DNA of 64,000 nucleotides. Source: Polyangiaceae bacterium (lineage in GTDB: Bacteria > Myxococcota_A > Polyangia > Polyangiales > Polyangiaceae). The translations under genes and the position numbers were made by a program. The stretch is taken from the NCBI GenBank assembly GCA_019637265.1, contig JAHBVY010000001.1:806001-870000 (forward strand), given 5' to 3'. Every line of letters begins with the position of its first letter. The first letter of the stretch is position 1. Below are positions 57,008-64,000 of the stretch, in pieces. Under the pieces are notes generated by a model. The model did no database searches. It had not been told where the DNA came from and worked only from the letters and a program-made list of their open reading frames with translations.

Positions 57008-57174
57008 GCGGTGCCGTCCAACCGGCTCTTCAACACTTCCCGCTTCGGGGAGGTGCTCTTCAAGGCCGCGTGGATCCTTCGGTGAGGTCGAGGACCGTGA
57101 CCACAGCGGTAGCCACCGCAAAACAAAGTCCATTCGCGACTCCCATGGGAGATTAGGAGGGAGTGCACCCCCAA
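57008..57174 (-). repeat. Kinase-flanking inverted repeat, left copy
   Basis: About 167 bp and about 95% identical to the reverse complement of 58846-59012. Contains three potential hairpins: CTCCCATGGGAG, a GCGGT/ACCGC stem and a TCCCG/CGGGA stem. The outer end is GGTGCCGTCCAACC, the dispersed solo repeat. Confidence 0.92.
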
Positions 57175-57201
57175 CCCCACCTGCGGCTGGTCAGATAGGC
57201 G

Positions 57202-58746
57202 CTACCTGGCGCACTCGGGCTTCACTCGCTTGATGCCCTTCGAGTCGACCCAGAACGGCGATGAGCAGTCCACGGCGGGCTTGGCGGCTGGCTGAGGCGC
57301 CGGAGTCGGCTCGGCGCGCGGCTCGCTGCGGGGCTCACTTCGAGGCCGCGGCTCACTTCGAGGCGCAGGCCGGGGCTCGGGGGCGCGCGGCGTAGCCTGA
57401 GCCGCCACGGGCTCGTCAGCGGCCGGTACTAGCTGGGAACCAGCGTCCTCGGCTGGCCTGGGCTCCTCGGCTCGCGCCTCCGCGCGCTCCTGAGAGCCAG
57501 TGGGCGCCGGGGCGCTCGCCGGCGCTTCGGTGGTGGCGGGCGCGCTCGCGGCGGACTCCTGACTGACGTCGGGCGCCGCGCTCGACTGCGAGAACCAGCG
57601 CGCCCCGAAGGCCAAGCCGACCAGGCACACCCCCAGCACGCCCGCCGCGATCCACAGCACCCCGCGGCGCCGCTTGGGCTCGGGCGGGGACACCACCACC
57701 CCCGCGCTGGTCCCCGTCGTGGTGGGGCTGAGCGCCCCGACCACCGTGATGCTGCTCACCTCGCCGGGGGCAGCCTGCTCCATCCGCCGCACCTTCTCCG
57801 CGCGCTCGGCGAGCGGCACGGCGGCGACGGTGGCCACCCAATCGCCCACCTGGTGGTTGGACATGGGGCGCACGGCCGCTTCCAACTCCTGCGCCATCTC
57901 CCGGGCGCTCGAGTAGCGGGCCGCCGGATCCTTCGCCAAGGCGCGCTCCACGATGGCGTCGAAGGGCGCCAGCGCCGGATCCTTGTCGCTCGGCCTCGGC
58001 ACCGCGCCTTCGAGCACCTGGTTCAGCTGAGCGATCTCGCTGTCCCCGTTGATGAGCCGCTCCCCGACGAGCGCCTCGTACAGCACCACCCCCGCCGCGT
58101 AGAGATCCGCGCGAGCGGTCACCTCTTCACCCCGCGCCTGCTCCGGCGCCATGTACCGGAGCTTGCCCTTCAGCTGGCCATCGCGCGTCGACTGGACGCG
58201 CCCAGAGCCCTTGGCGACGCCGAAATCGAGCACCCGCGCGATGCCGTCGACCCCCACCATGATGTTCTGCGGCGAGACGTCGCGGTGCACGATGTTGAGC
58301 AGATCGCCCTGCTCGTCCTTCGCCTCGTGCGCGGCCGAGAGGCCATAGAGCGCGCCGATCATCACCGCGGCGATCAGCTCGGGCGGCGTGACGTACCCCG
58401 CCTTGCGGGCAGCGCGCAGCAGCTTGCTGAGCGCCTCCCCCTCGACGTAGTCGAGCACCAGGCACACCTCTTCCCCCCGCTGCACCACGTCGAGCGTCGG
58501 CACCACGTTCGGGTGCCGCACCCGCGCCGCGAGGCGCGCCTCATCGAGGAACATCTCGATGAACTCCGGCTCACCCACCAGGTGCCGGTGCACCCGCTTG
58601 ATGGCGACCGGCTTCGTGAACCCACCTCGACTGACGAGGCGCCCGAGCTGAACCGTGGCCATGCCGCCCACGGCGATCTCCTCGAACAGCTCGTAACGGC
58701 CGTCCAAGCGCTCACGTCCGGGACTCGAGGGTTGGGAGTACGACAT
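57202..58746 (-). CDS. Membrane-anchored Ser/Thr protein kinase
   Basis: 514 residues. Kinase domain (about 18-290): Gly loop AVGGMATV, VAIK Lys50, catalytic HRDVSPQN (Asp156; the SPQN variant is common in myxobacteria), DFG 174-176 and APEQ. A juxtamembrane stretch, a single helix (about 362-382, GVLWIAAGVLGVCLVGLAF), then a periplasmic tail rich in Pro, Ala, Arg and Glu with a SEPRPR repeat, ending with CSSPFWVDSKGIKRVKPEC, a conserved-looking two-Cys motif. It probably senses an envelope cue. The gene lies between two about 167-bp inverted repeats (27 and 99 bp away). Confidence 0.92.
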   Translation of the reverse strand: MSYSQPSSPGRERLDGRYELFEEIAVGGMATVQLGRLVSRGGFTKPVAIKRVHRHLVGEPEFIEMFLDEARLAARVRHPNVVPTLDVVQRGEEVCLVLDYVEGEALSKLLRAARKAGYVTPPELIAAVMIGALYGLSAAHEAKDEQGDLLNIVHRDVSPQNIMVGVDGIARVLDFGVAKGSGRVQSTRDGQLKGKLRYMAPEQARGEEVTARADLYAAGVVLYEALVGERLINGDSEIAQLNQVLEGAVPRPSDKDPALAPFDAIVERALAKDPAARYSSAREMAQELEAAVRPMSNHQVGDWVATVAAVPLAERAEKVRRMEQAAPGEVSSITVVGALSPTTTGTSAGVVVSPPEPKRRRGVLWIAAGVLGVCLVGLAFGARWFSQSSAAPDVSQESAASAPATTEAPASAPAPTGSQERAEARAEEPRPAEDAGSQLVPAADEPVAAQATPRAPEPRPAPRSEPRPRSEPRSEPRAEPTPAPQPAAKPAVDCSSPFWVDSKGIKRVKPECAR

Positions 58747-59280
58747 CCGTTCAGAGAGAGCCTAGCCGGCGACGTCAGCCGGAGGATAGAGAAAGCCTAG
58801 CACGGCGCATCACAAACCTCCTCGCTCCCTGCATCGCGATCGGGTTTGGGGGTGCACTCCCTCCTAATCTCCCATGGGAGTCGCGAATGGACCTTGTTTT
58901 TGCGGTGGCTACCGCTGTGGTCACGGTCCTCGACCTCACCAGAGGATCCACGCGGCTTTGAAGAGCACCTCCCGAAGCGGGAGGTTTGAAGAGCCGGTTG
59001 GACGGCACCGCACTGGCTCGCCGCTGGTGCTCATAGGAGCCACCCGAGAGCGGGCCCACCACGGCGCGCTCGTACGCCATGGCTCACTGCGTCACGCTCC
59101 TGCACGGTGCGCTCGGCCGCTCGAGGAGGACAAGGCGACGACGCGGTGCGCGAGCGGCTCTCGGGTGACGCGCTGGCCGCTGCATTCCCCGCGCGGCGAA
59201 TCCGCTTGTGCTCCGAAGCCCGTGAGGGAAGATGAGGGGGTCGTTCTGGCCTTCCTTCCACCCCACCCAAGCCATCCCTT
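58747..59280. other. Intergenic region between kinase and lipoprotein genes
   Basis: 534 bp holding the right inverted repeat (58846-59012). The remaining 268 bp before the lipoprotein gene show no supportable gene, and no Shine-Dalgarno sequence or clear promoter was seen. Confidence 0.55.
58846..59012 (+). repeat. Kinase-flanking inverted repeat, right copy
   Basis: Reverse-complement partner of 57008-57174. Carries CTCCCATGGGAG, GCGGTGGCTACCGC and a perfect 8-bp stem ACCTCCCG/CGGGAGGT, and ends GGTTGGACGGCACCGC. The stem in the left copy is kept by a G-U pair despite base changes. Confidence 0.92.
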
Positions 59281-60573
59281 ATGTCTCTTCGCCCCAAGAA
59301 GCCCTCGTCCGCTCTGGTCGCTTGCAGCCGGGTCGGCTGCGCGCTGGTTGGCTGCGCGCTGGTTGGCTGTACCTGGCTCGGTGACGATCTCGATCCGCTG
59401 TTCAGCGCCAGCGGCGCACCGGGCGGCGCGGGCGGCGTCGCTGGCACCGCGGGCTCGGGTGGTGATGCCGGTTCGAGCGCGGCCGGCGCGGGGGGCACCG
59501 CGGGCTCGGGCGCAGCGGGCTCGGGCGGCGTCGGAGGCACGGCCGGCGCGGGGGGCACCGCGGGCACGGGCGGCTGCGGGAGTCGGCGCCCGCCACCGCG
59601 CCCCACCTCCCCAGACGATCTGGGCATCGGACCCAAGGTCTTCGTCCTGCGCGACATCGTCATCGATCAGTCGCCCAACCTCTGGGAGACCATCGGCTAC
59701 GACTTGGACGGCCTCTGCTCGAAGCCGCCGGAGCACCCCGTGGAGTGCATGGCGGCGGGCGCGAGCCAGCCCGAGCTGGATGGTCAGGAGGGCGTCGATA
59801 ACGCGTTCGGCCACGTCGTGGTGCCGATCCTCAAGGTCGCCGATGCCGATCTCCAAGAGGGCGCGCGGAAGAGCCAGCGCGAGGGCCGCTCGGCGATCGT
59901 GGTGCACCTCTCGAACTACAACGGCTTCCCCAACGACCCCAGCGTGCGGGTGTGGCTGGGTCAGGCGCGCGAGGCGATCCCCGCGGGCGCCACGGAGCCA
60001 GGGATGCCCGCGTGGGACGGTCAGGACTCCTTCTACGTCGTGGACTCCGCGTTCCGGAACGGCGATCTGAACGAGCCCAACATCGACGACGACAACGCTT
60101 ACGTGGCGGACAACCGCCTGGTGATGCGGCTCCCTGACCGCGCCCCGTTCCCGTTCCAGACCTCCAACGGCACCGTGGTGCTCACCCTCACCGACGCCTT
60201 CCTGACCGGCACCATCGAGGCGGACGGCTCCCTGACGGACGTCATCCTCGCGGGGCGCTGGGCGGTTCAAGACATCTTGGCCGCGGTCGAGCTGGTCGGG
60301 ATGTGCCCCTCGGACGTCACCTACACCTTGATCGAGAACCTGCTGAACAACAACGCGGACATCCGCTCCACGCCGGGCACCGGCGGGCCGGGCGCGGTCT
60401 GCAACGCCATCAGCATCGGCCTCGGGTTCACCGGCTTCCCGGGGCTGTTCGGCGGACTGACCACCACCGAGCCCGTCGTCAACCCCTGCAGCAGCGGCGG
60501 CACGGGTGGGGCTGGCGGCGCAGGGGGCACCGGCGGCACGGGCGGCGTCGCTGGCACCGGCGGCGCCCCCTGA
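59281..60573 (+). CDS. Gly-rich linker lipoprotein, unknown function
   Basis: 430 residues. The N-terminus holds a triplicated GCALVGC-type lipobox (candidate Cys20, Cys25 and Cys30), then a Gly/Ala/Ser/Thr linker (GGTAGSG type, about 45-98). The mature domain (about 105-405) contains DNLGIGPKVFVLRDIVID-like strands, NIDDDNAYVADNRLVM and DVILAGRWAVQDILAAVELVG. A second Gly/Thr linker ends the protein without a membrane tail. The family is widespread in Polyangiales in my recollection but has no assigned function. Confidence 0.82.
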   Translation: MSLRPKKPSSALVACSRVGCALVGCALVGCTWLGDDLDPLFSASGAPGGAGGVAGTAGSGGDAGSSAAGAGGTAGSGAAGSGGVGGTAGAGGTAGTGGCGSRRPPPRPTSPDDLGIGPKVFVLRDIVIDQSPNLWETIGYDLDGLCSKPPEHPVECMAAGASQPELDGQEGVDNAFGHVVVPILKVADADLQEGARKSQREGRSAIVVHLSNYNGFPNDPSVRVWLGQAREAIPAGATEPGMPAWDGQDSFYVVDSAFRNGDLNEPNIDDDNAYVADNRLVMRLPDRAPFPFQTSNGTVVLTLTDAFLTGTIEADGSLTDVILAGRWAVQDILAAVELVGMCPSDVTYTLIENLLNNNADIRSTPGTGGPGAVCNAISIGLGFTGFPGLFGGLTTTEPVVNPCSSGGTGGAGGAGGTGGTGGVAGTGGAP

Positions 60574-60693
60574 GAGTCGCTTCACGGCGCCCGAGCGCTC
60601 GTGAGGCAGCCCGACCCTCCTCCACGACAACGTCAGCCGCGCCGTCGCGACGCGCTCCGTCAGTCTCACTAACGAATCCGCCGCGTATCGCTA

Positions 60694-60708
60694 GTCAGTC
60701 ACCCTGAC
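60694..60708. repeat. GTCAG-N5-CTGAC palindrome at a stop codon
   Basis: Perfect copy, spacer TCACC. It supplies the last codons (SQGD) and the TGA stop of the 60695 gene, here in a different reading register from the other copies. Confidence 0.8.
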
Positions 60709-61174
60709 TCGCAGCGTAGCGCTCGGCCAGGTGCAGCAGCGCGGCGCTGACGTGGCTGCACAGCTGGTAGCGGGCGACGCCCTGGTCCGGCTGGTACACC
60801 AGGTAGTCGCGGGGCAAGACGTCGTACCAGGTGCGGTGACGGAGCCGCCGCAGCCAACCCGACTCCACGCGCAGCTCCTCCGTGGGAGCCTCCCCACCGG
60901 CCACCGCCGCTTCATCGAACGGTAAGCCGTAGCGCTCGAACACCCGCGCGACGGCGCCCGCTGGGAGTGGCCGGGCTGGCTCGTCGCCGTTCGCGATCCT
61001 GACCGGCGAGCGCGTCAGCCACACCGCGGGGTTCCCCTCCCCTGCCTCGAGCAGGCAGAGGCGCTCCGCCACCGCGTGGCTCGCGTCCGCTCCCTCAGGC
61101 GCTAGGCCAGACAACTCCTTCATCCCCTGGCTCGCGTCATCAGCTCCGTCAGGCGCTGGGCCAGGCGGCTTCAC
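60695..61174 (-). CDS. Small protein coupled to htpG, unknown function
   Basis: 159 residues; the GTG overlaps the htpG stop (GTGA). The first about 34 residues are two copies of a 17-residue repeat (PPGPAPDGADDASQGMK and related) that arose from tandem duplication of the htpG 3' end, read in another frame. The rest (AERLCLLEAGEGNPAVWLTRSPVRIA...YQPDQGVARYQLCSHVSAALLHLAERY) looks like a conserved globular domain; I do not recognise it. The original start may therefore lie inside, near the end of the repeats. Coupling to Hsp90 suggests a co-factor or client. The stop sits within a palindromic element. Confidence 0.68.
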   Translation of the reverse strand: MKPPGPAPDGADDASQGMKELSGLAPEGADASHAVAERLCLLEAGEGNPAVWLTRSPVRIANGDEPARPLPAGAVARVFERYGLPFDEAAVAGGEAPTEELRVESGWLRRLRHRTWYDVLPRDYLVYQPDQGVARYQLCSHVSAALLHLAERYAASQGD

Positions 61175-61220
61175 CCGGCGGCTCGCGTCATCAGCTCCGT
61201 CAGGCGCTGGGCCAGGCGCG
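61078..61220. repeat. 51-bp tandem repeat spanning the htpG stop codon
   Basis: Three units begin GGCTCGCGTC at 61078, 61129 and 61180. The last two match over about 40 bp; the first is diverged. The unit at 61180 encodes the HtpG C-terminal helix; the other two encode the N-terminus of the next gene in a different frame. The 17-codon period keeps the frame. Confidence 0.85.
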
Positions 61221-63087
61221 CGGGGTCGTCCAGCGGGCTGCCCTCCGCGAGCAACGCCTGATCATAGAGCACGCCGATCCACTCGGTGACGTCCTCCGCG
61301 CGCTCCGGCTCTCGATTCAGCTCGTCCAGGCGCTGGATGAGCGGGTGCTCCGAGTTCAGCTCCAGCACGCGTTTCTGCGCTGGAACACCCAGCTGCTGGG
61401 CGCGCATCAGGCGCTCCAGGTGCGGCGCCAGCCCCCCTTCGGGGATCACGAGGCACACCGGTGAGCCCTTGAGGCGCGTGGAGGTGCGCACCTGGCTCAC
61501 CCGCTCCGAGAGCACCGACTGGAAGCGCTCGATCAGCCCCTGGTGCGCCACGTCGCGCGCCTCCTGGGCGCTCTCCTCACCGCCCTCATCGAGCTTCAGC
61601 GACTCGCTCATGGCGTTCACGAGCGGCTTGTCGGCGTAGGCCCTGAGCGTCTCCACCACGAACGGATCCACCGGATCGGTCATGTAGAGCACCTCGTAGC
61701 CGCGCTGGGTGAGCGCCTCGAGGTGCGGGCTCCGCTCCACCAAGCGACGCTCGGCGCCGGTCACGTAATAGATCGACGTCTGACCCTCCTTCATCCGCGC
61801 CACGTAGTCCTTGAGGCTGGTCAGCTTGTCTTCCGATTCACTGCTCTCGTAGCGTACGAGCTCCGCCAGGCGTTTCTCTTGATCGGGCTCGAAGTGCAGG
61901 CCTTCCTTCAGCACCGCGCCGAACCCCCGGAAGAAGCTCGCGTAGTCCTCGGGGCGCTCGCTGGCGAGCTCCTCGAGCATGGAGAGGGTTTGGCTGACGA
62001 CTTGGCGCCGCATCAGCCGCACCGCCTTCGAGTCTTGCAAGATCTCACGGGAGACGTTGAGCGGCAGATCCTCACTGTCGAGCACGCCGCGCACGAAGCG
62101 GAGCCAGCGCGGGAGCAGCTCCTCGGCGTCGTTCATCACGAACACGCGGCGCACGTGGAGGCGGATCCCGCGCTTCACCTCGGGGTCGAACAGATCGATC
62201 GGCGGGCGCTTGGGGATGAAGAGCAGCCCAGCGAACATCTGGGTGCCTTCCACGTGGAAATGTCGGCGCGCGAGCGGCGCCTCGAAGTCATGGGTGAGGT
62301 GTTTGTAGAAGTCGGTGTACTGCTCGTCCGTGACCTCCTTCGGCGAGCGCTGCCACAGCGCGCTGCCTTGGTTCAGGCGGCGGTACGTGGGCTCGCCTTC
62401 GGCGCGCTCGTCGGCGGCTTCGCCAGCTTGGTCCTTGGGCGCGGGCGGCTCCAAGAGCTCGATCGGGTGCGCCACGTAGTCCGAGTAGCGCCGCACCAGC
62501 TCCTCGATGCGCCAGCGCTTGAGGTAGTCCCTGGCGTCCTCCTTCAGGTGCAAGACGACGTCCGTGCCACGCCCGGCGCGCTCCGCGGGCTCCAGCGTGT
62601 AGCCCTCCTTCGCGTCGGAGCTCCAACGCGCGGCGCCCGCCTCCCCCGCGCGGCGGCTCACCACGTCCACCCGATCGGCGACGAGGAACGCCGAGTAGAA
62701 GCCCACCCCGAACTGACCAATCAGCTGCACCGCGTCGCCCTGCTTCGCGGCCTCCTGCGCCCTCTGAAGCTGCTCCACGAAGGCCTTGGAGCCCGAGTGC
62801 GCGATGGTCCCCAGGTTCTTCGCCAGCTCCTCCTGGCTCATCCCGATCCCGTTGTCGCTCAGCGTGAGCGTGCCCGCGGCTTCATCCGCCGCCACCCGGA
62901 TCACCAGCTCTGGATCGCCCTCCAGCAGCTTCGGATCGGCGATGGCCTCGAAGCGCAGCTTATCCAGGGCGTCCGAAGCGTTGCTGATGAGCTCTCGGAG
63001 AAAAATCTCCGGGTTCGAGTAGAGCGACCCGACGACGAGCCGCAAAACTTGGCTCACCTCGGCCTGAAACGAGTGCATTTCTCCCAT
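61171..63087 (-). CDS. htpG: Chaperone HtpG (Hsp90)
   Basis: 638 residues from ATG 63087, the normal HtpG length. The GHKL ATPase domain has ELISNASDALDKLRF, the DNGIGMS loop, GTIAHSGSKAF and GQFGVGFYSAFLVAD; the middle domain has the catalytic-Arg region RGVLDSEDLPLNVSRE; the C-terminal dimerization domain ends RLTELMTRAAG. It folds and remodels client proteins under stress with DnaK. A 15-bp-arm inverted repeat directly abuts the start codon, leaving no separate Shine-Dalgarno sequence. The last codons belong to a 51-bp tandem repeat. A TTCCACGTGGAA palindrome lies at 62248. Confidence 0.96.
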   Translation of the reverse strand: MGEMHSFQAEVSQVLRLVVGSLYSNPEIFLRELISNASDALDKLRFEAIADPKLLEGDPELVIRVAADEAAGTLTLSDNGIGMSQEELAKNLGTIAHSGSKAFVEQLQRAQEAAKQGDAVQLIGQFGVGFYSAFLVADRVDVVSRRAGEAGAARWSSDAKEGYTLEPAERAGRGTDVVLHLKEDARDYLKRWRIEELVRRYSDYVAHPIELLEPPAPKDQAGEAADERAEGEPTYRRLNQGSALWQRSPKEVTDEQYTDFYKHLTHDFEAPLARRHFHVEGTQMFAGLLFIPKRPPIDLFDPEVKRGIRLHVRRVFVMNDAEELLPRWLRFVRGVLDSEDLPLNVSREILQDSKAVRLMRRQVVSQTLSMLEELASERPEDYASFFRGFGAVLKEGLHFEPDQEKRLAELVRYESSESEDKLTSLKDYVARMKEGQTSIYYVTGAERRLVERSPHLEALTQRGYEVLYMTDPVDPFVVETLRAYADKPLVNAMSESLKLDEGGEESAQEARDVAHQGLIERFQSVLSERVSQVRTSTRLKGSPVCLVIPEGGLAPHLERLMRAQQLGVPAQKRVLELNSEHPLIQRLDELNREPERAEDVTEWIGVLYDQALLAEGSPLDDPARLAQRLTELMTRAAG

Positions 63088-63124
63088 GACGGCGCCGACA
63101 AATGGCCACTTTGTCGGCGCTGTC
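63088..63124 (-). promoter_or_regulatory. Inverted repeat abutting the htpG start codon (operator or RNA thermometer candidate)
   Basis: Arms 63088-63102 and 63110-63124 match at 14 of 15 positions (GAC-N-GCGCCGACAAA with its complement) around a 7-base centre. The ATG follows with no gap. As DNA it could bind a heat-shock repressor; it does not match CIRCE. As RNA it would hide the ribosome site at low temperature. Confidence 0.65.
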
Positions 63125-63197
63125 AAGCGCACCCCACCGCGCTCGAGGCGGAGCGGGCACAAGGGGGCAGACACAGGGGCACAGGGGCCTGCCCCTA

Positions 63198-63233
63198 CTA
63201 GGACGACAAACGGTAAACCGTTTGTCGTCCTAG
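63198..63233 (-). terminator. Perfect 16-bp inverted repeat over a stop codon, terminator-like
   Basis: CTAGGACGACAAACGG (63198-63213) pairs exactly with 63218-63233 around TAAA. The TAG stop of the right-edge gene (63230-63232) lies in one arm. No U-tract follows; a GTAGGGGC-type element adjoins it on the low-coordinate side. It separates that gene from htpG. Confidence 0.6.
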
Positions 63234-64000
63234 AAGCTCGCGAACAGCCCGAGACCGCCACCACCCGGCGCTGCCGTGGGCACCAGCGCCGCGCGCGGCA
63301 ACCCTCGCGAGCGCGAGCCCCGCGCACCAGGCGCGGGCTCTTCGTGGCTGAGCACCAGGTAGGCGCCGGTGGCGAGGAACACGGAGCCGACGATCAAGCT
63401 GATGGTGCTGACGCCGCCCAGCGTGCGCCCCGACTCCACGCGATCATACCCCGCCTGGGTGCAGCGCTGGTTCGGGCACTCGTCGTCCGCAGCGCCCTTG
63501 TCCGCGAGCGTCATGAAGCCCGTCACCGCGCCCACGCCGAGCCCCAGGATGCCCACCCCACCCAGCACGTAACCAAGCACCGGCGCGCTAGCGGCGGGCG
63601 CTTCATCCCCGACTTCAGCCCCCAGCGCGCGCCCGACCGACACCTTGAGCACCTGGCTCTCCCCCTCGGCCAGCTGCAGCTCGAACTCGGCGTCCTCATG
63701 GCCGGGCGCCACCACCACCACCCTCACCTGCCCTGGATCCACCGGCAGCGGCGCGCCGAAGCTCGCCGCGGTGAGCTCGACGTCCCCGCGCTTCACCACG
63801 CCGCCTGGAGGCAGCTCCCCCTCGAGCTGAATGGTGAGCTTCGGGAGCCGCGGCTCCAGCGCCGAGGCGCGCGCGATGGCGATGCGGCGGCGCTCATCCT
63901 CCGGCGGCAGGCGCTGCGCCACCTCCTGGAAGTGAGTCCAGGCGGCGGCGACCTGCCCCAGCTTCTCCTCACAGTCAGCCAGGTTGAACACCGTGCCGAT
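63230..64000 (-). CDS. TPR/PEGA-type exported protein, C-terminal part (cut by window edge)
   Basis: The frame is open to the right edge; 256 residues are visible. It begins in a TPR-like helix pair (NLADCEEKLGQVAAAWTHFQEVAQRL), goes on to a PEGA-like beta domain (PKLTIQLEGELPPGGVVKRGDVEL... VVVVAPGHEDAEFEL), then two hydrophobic helices (VLGYVLGGVGILGLGVGAVTGF and STISLIVGSVFLATGAYLVL) around a Cys-x5-Cys loop (ECPNQRC). Same architecture as the 56054 gene. Such proteins are numerous in myxobacteria and unassigned. The stop lies in a perfect inverted repeat. Confidence 0.78.
   Translation of the reverse strand: MGTVFNLADCEEKLGQVAAAWTHFQEVAQRLPPEDERRRIAIARASALEPRLPKLTIQLEGELPPGGVVKRGDVELTAASFGAPLPVDPGQVRVVVVAPGHEDAEFELQLAEGESQVLKVSVGRALGAEVGDEAPAASAPVLGYVLGGVGILGLGVGAVTGFMTLADKGAADDECPNQRCTQAGYDRVESGRTLGGVSTISLIVGSVFLATGAYLVLSHEEPAPGARGSRSRGLPRAALVPTAAPGGGGLGLFASF

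Noticed and set aside
57008-59012. The kinase-flanking repeats as a complete insertion sequence
   Set aside because: No transposase frame lies between them and no target-site duplication was seen; only a MITE-like or passenger arrangement is supportable.
59092-60669. Long minus-strand frame antisense to the 59281 lipoprotein gene
   Set aside because: The plus strand shows a lipobox, Gly linker and ordered domain; the minus frame is Arg/Ala/Val low-complexity.
63088-63327. N-terminal extension of HtpG
   Set aside because: It crosses the dispersed hairpin repeat and the inverted repeat; HtpG starts at MGEMHSF by family comparison.

Overview
This window is from a GC-rich genome (roughly 70% by eye) that looks like a myxobacterium, probably of the Polyangiales/Sorangiales type. 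The signs are several eukaryote-like Ser/Thr kinases, many lipoproteins with Gly/Thr/Ser-rich linkers after the lipobox, two secreted proteins ending in a GCGC + hydrophobic helix + Arg-cluster tail (MYXO-CTERM-like), MopE-like Asp/Cys-rich segments, and PEGA/TPR proteins. It reads as core chromosome; there is no integrase, transposase, phage gene, rRNA operon or CRISPR array.

Layout. 0-7 kb: end of a luciferase-like monooxygenase, a crotonase, a CobW/COG0523 GTPase, citrate synthase, an FGE-sulfatase-fold lipoprotein and a LysM/M15 peptidase. 7-15 kb: secreted proteins (a PHM-like copper-site lipoprotein, an FG-GAP lipoprotein, a DUF4114/MopE-like protein), a TerB-like protein, tRNA-Asp and a RibB with a degenerate GTP cyclohydrolase II domain. 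15-22 kb: tRNA-Val and the proteostasis run tig-clpP-clpX-lon, all on the minus strand. 22-28 kb: a small acidic protein, parA-parB, and glnD translationally coupled to a TPR lipoprotein. 28-33 kb: a coupled plus-strand set (secreted protein, matrixin protease, lpxB, GT39 transferase). 33-36 kb: bioB, pilT-like ATPase, lipoprotein, tRNA-Phe. 36-46 kb: a compact minus-strand array of DUF1513 protein, lipoprotein, kinase-STAND-propeller, histidine phosphatase, XPB-type helicase and Bax1/DUF790 nuclease. 46-53 kb: six-IPT protein, DNA polymerase IV, OPT transporter with a coupled membrane protein, and a TetR regulator divergent from a fatty-acid hydroxylase. 54-64 kb: metzincin lipoprotein, tRNA-Leu, PEGA-like proteins, a Ser/Thr kinase flanked by inverted repeats, a lipoprotein, htpG and its coupled partner.

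The most unusual signals are non-genic. A 15-bp palindrome, GTCAG-N5-CTGAC, occurs five times exactly and several more times with small changes, mostly in variable linkers of unrelated proteins and always at the expense of preferred codons. A second interrupted palindrome, TTCC-N4-GGAA, lies inside genes in small islands of AT-rich codons. A pair of about 167-bp, about 95% identical inverted repeats brackets one kinase gene, and their outer end recurs as a solo repeat through the window. Regulatory highlights are a perfect 17-bp operator-like palindrome covering the -10 box of the hydroxylase promoter next to TetR, and a 15-bp-arm hairpin that abuts the htpG start codon.

Starts were moved inward from the longest frame where Shine-Dalgarno sequence, family alignment or overlap supported it. 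All functional calls come from reading motifs by eye; none was checked by a database search.
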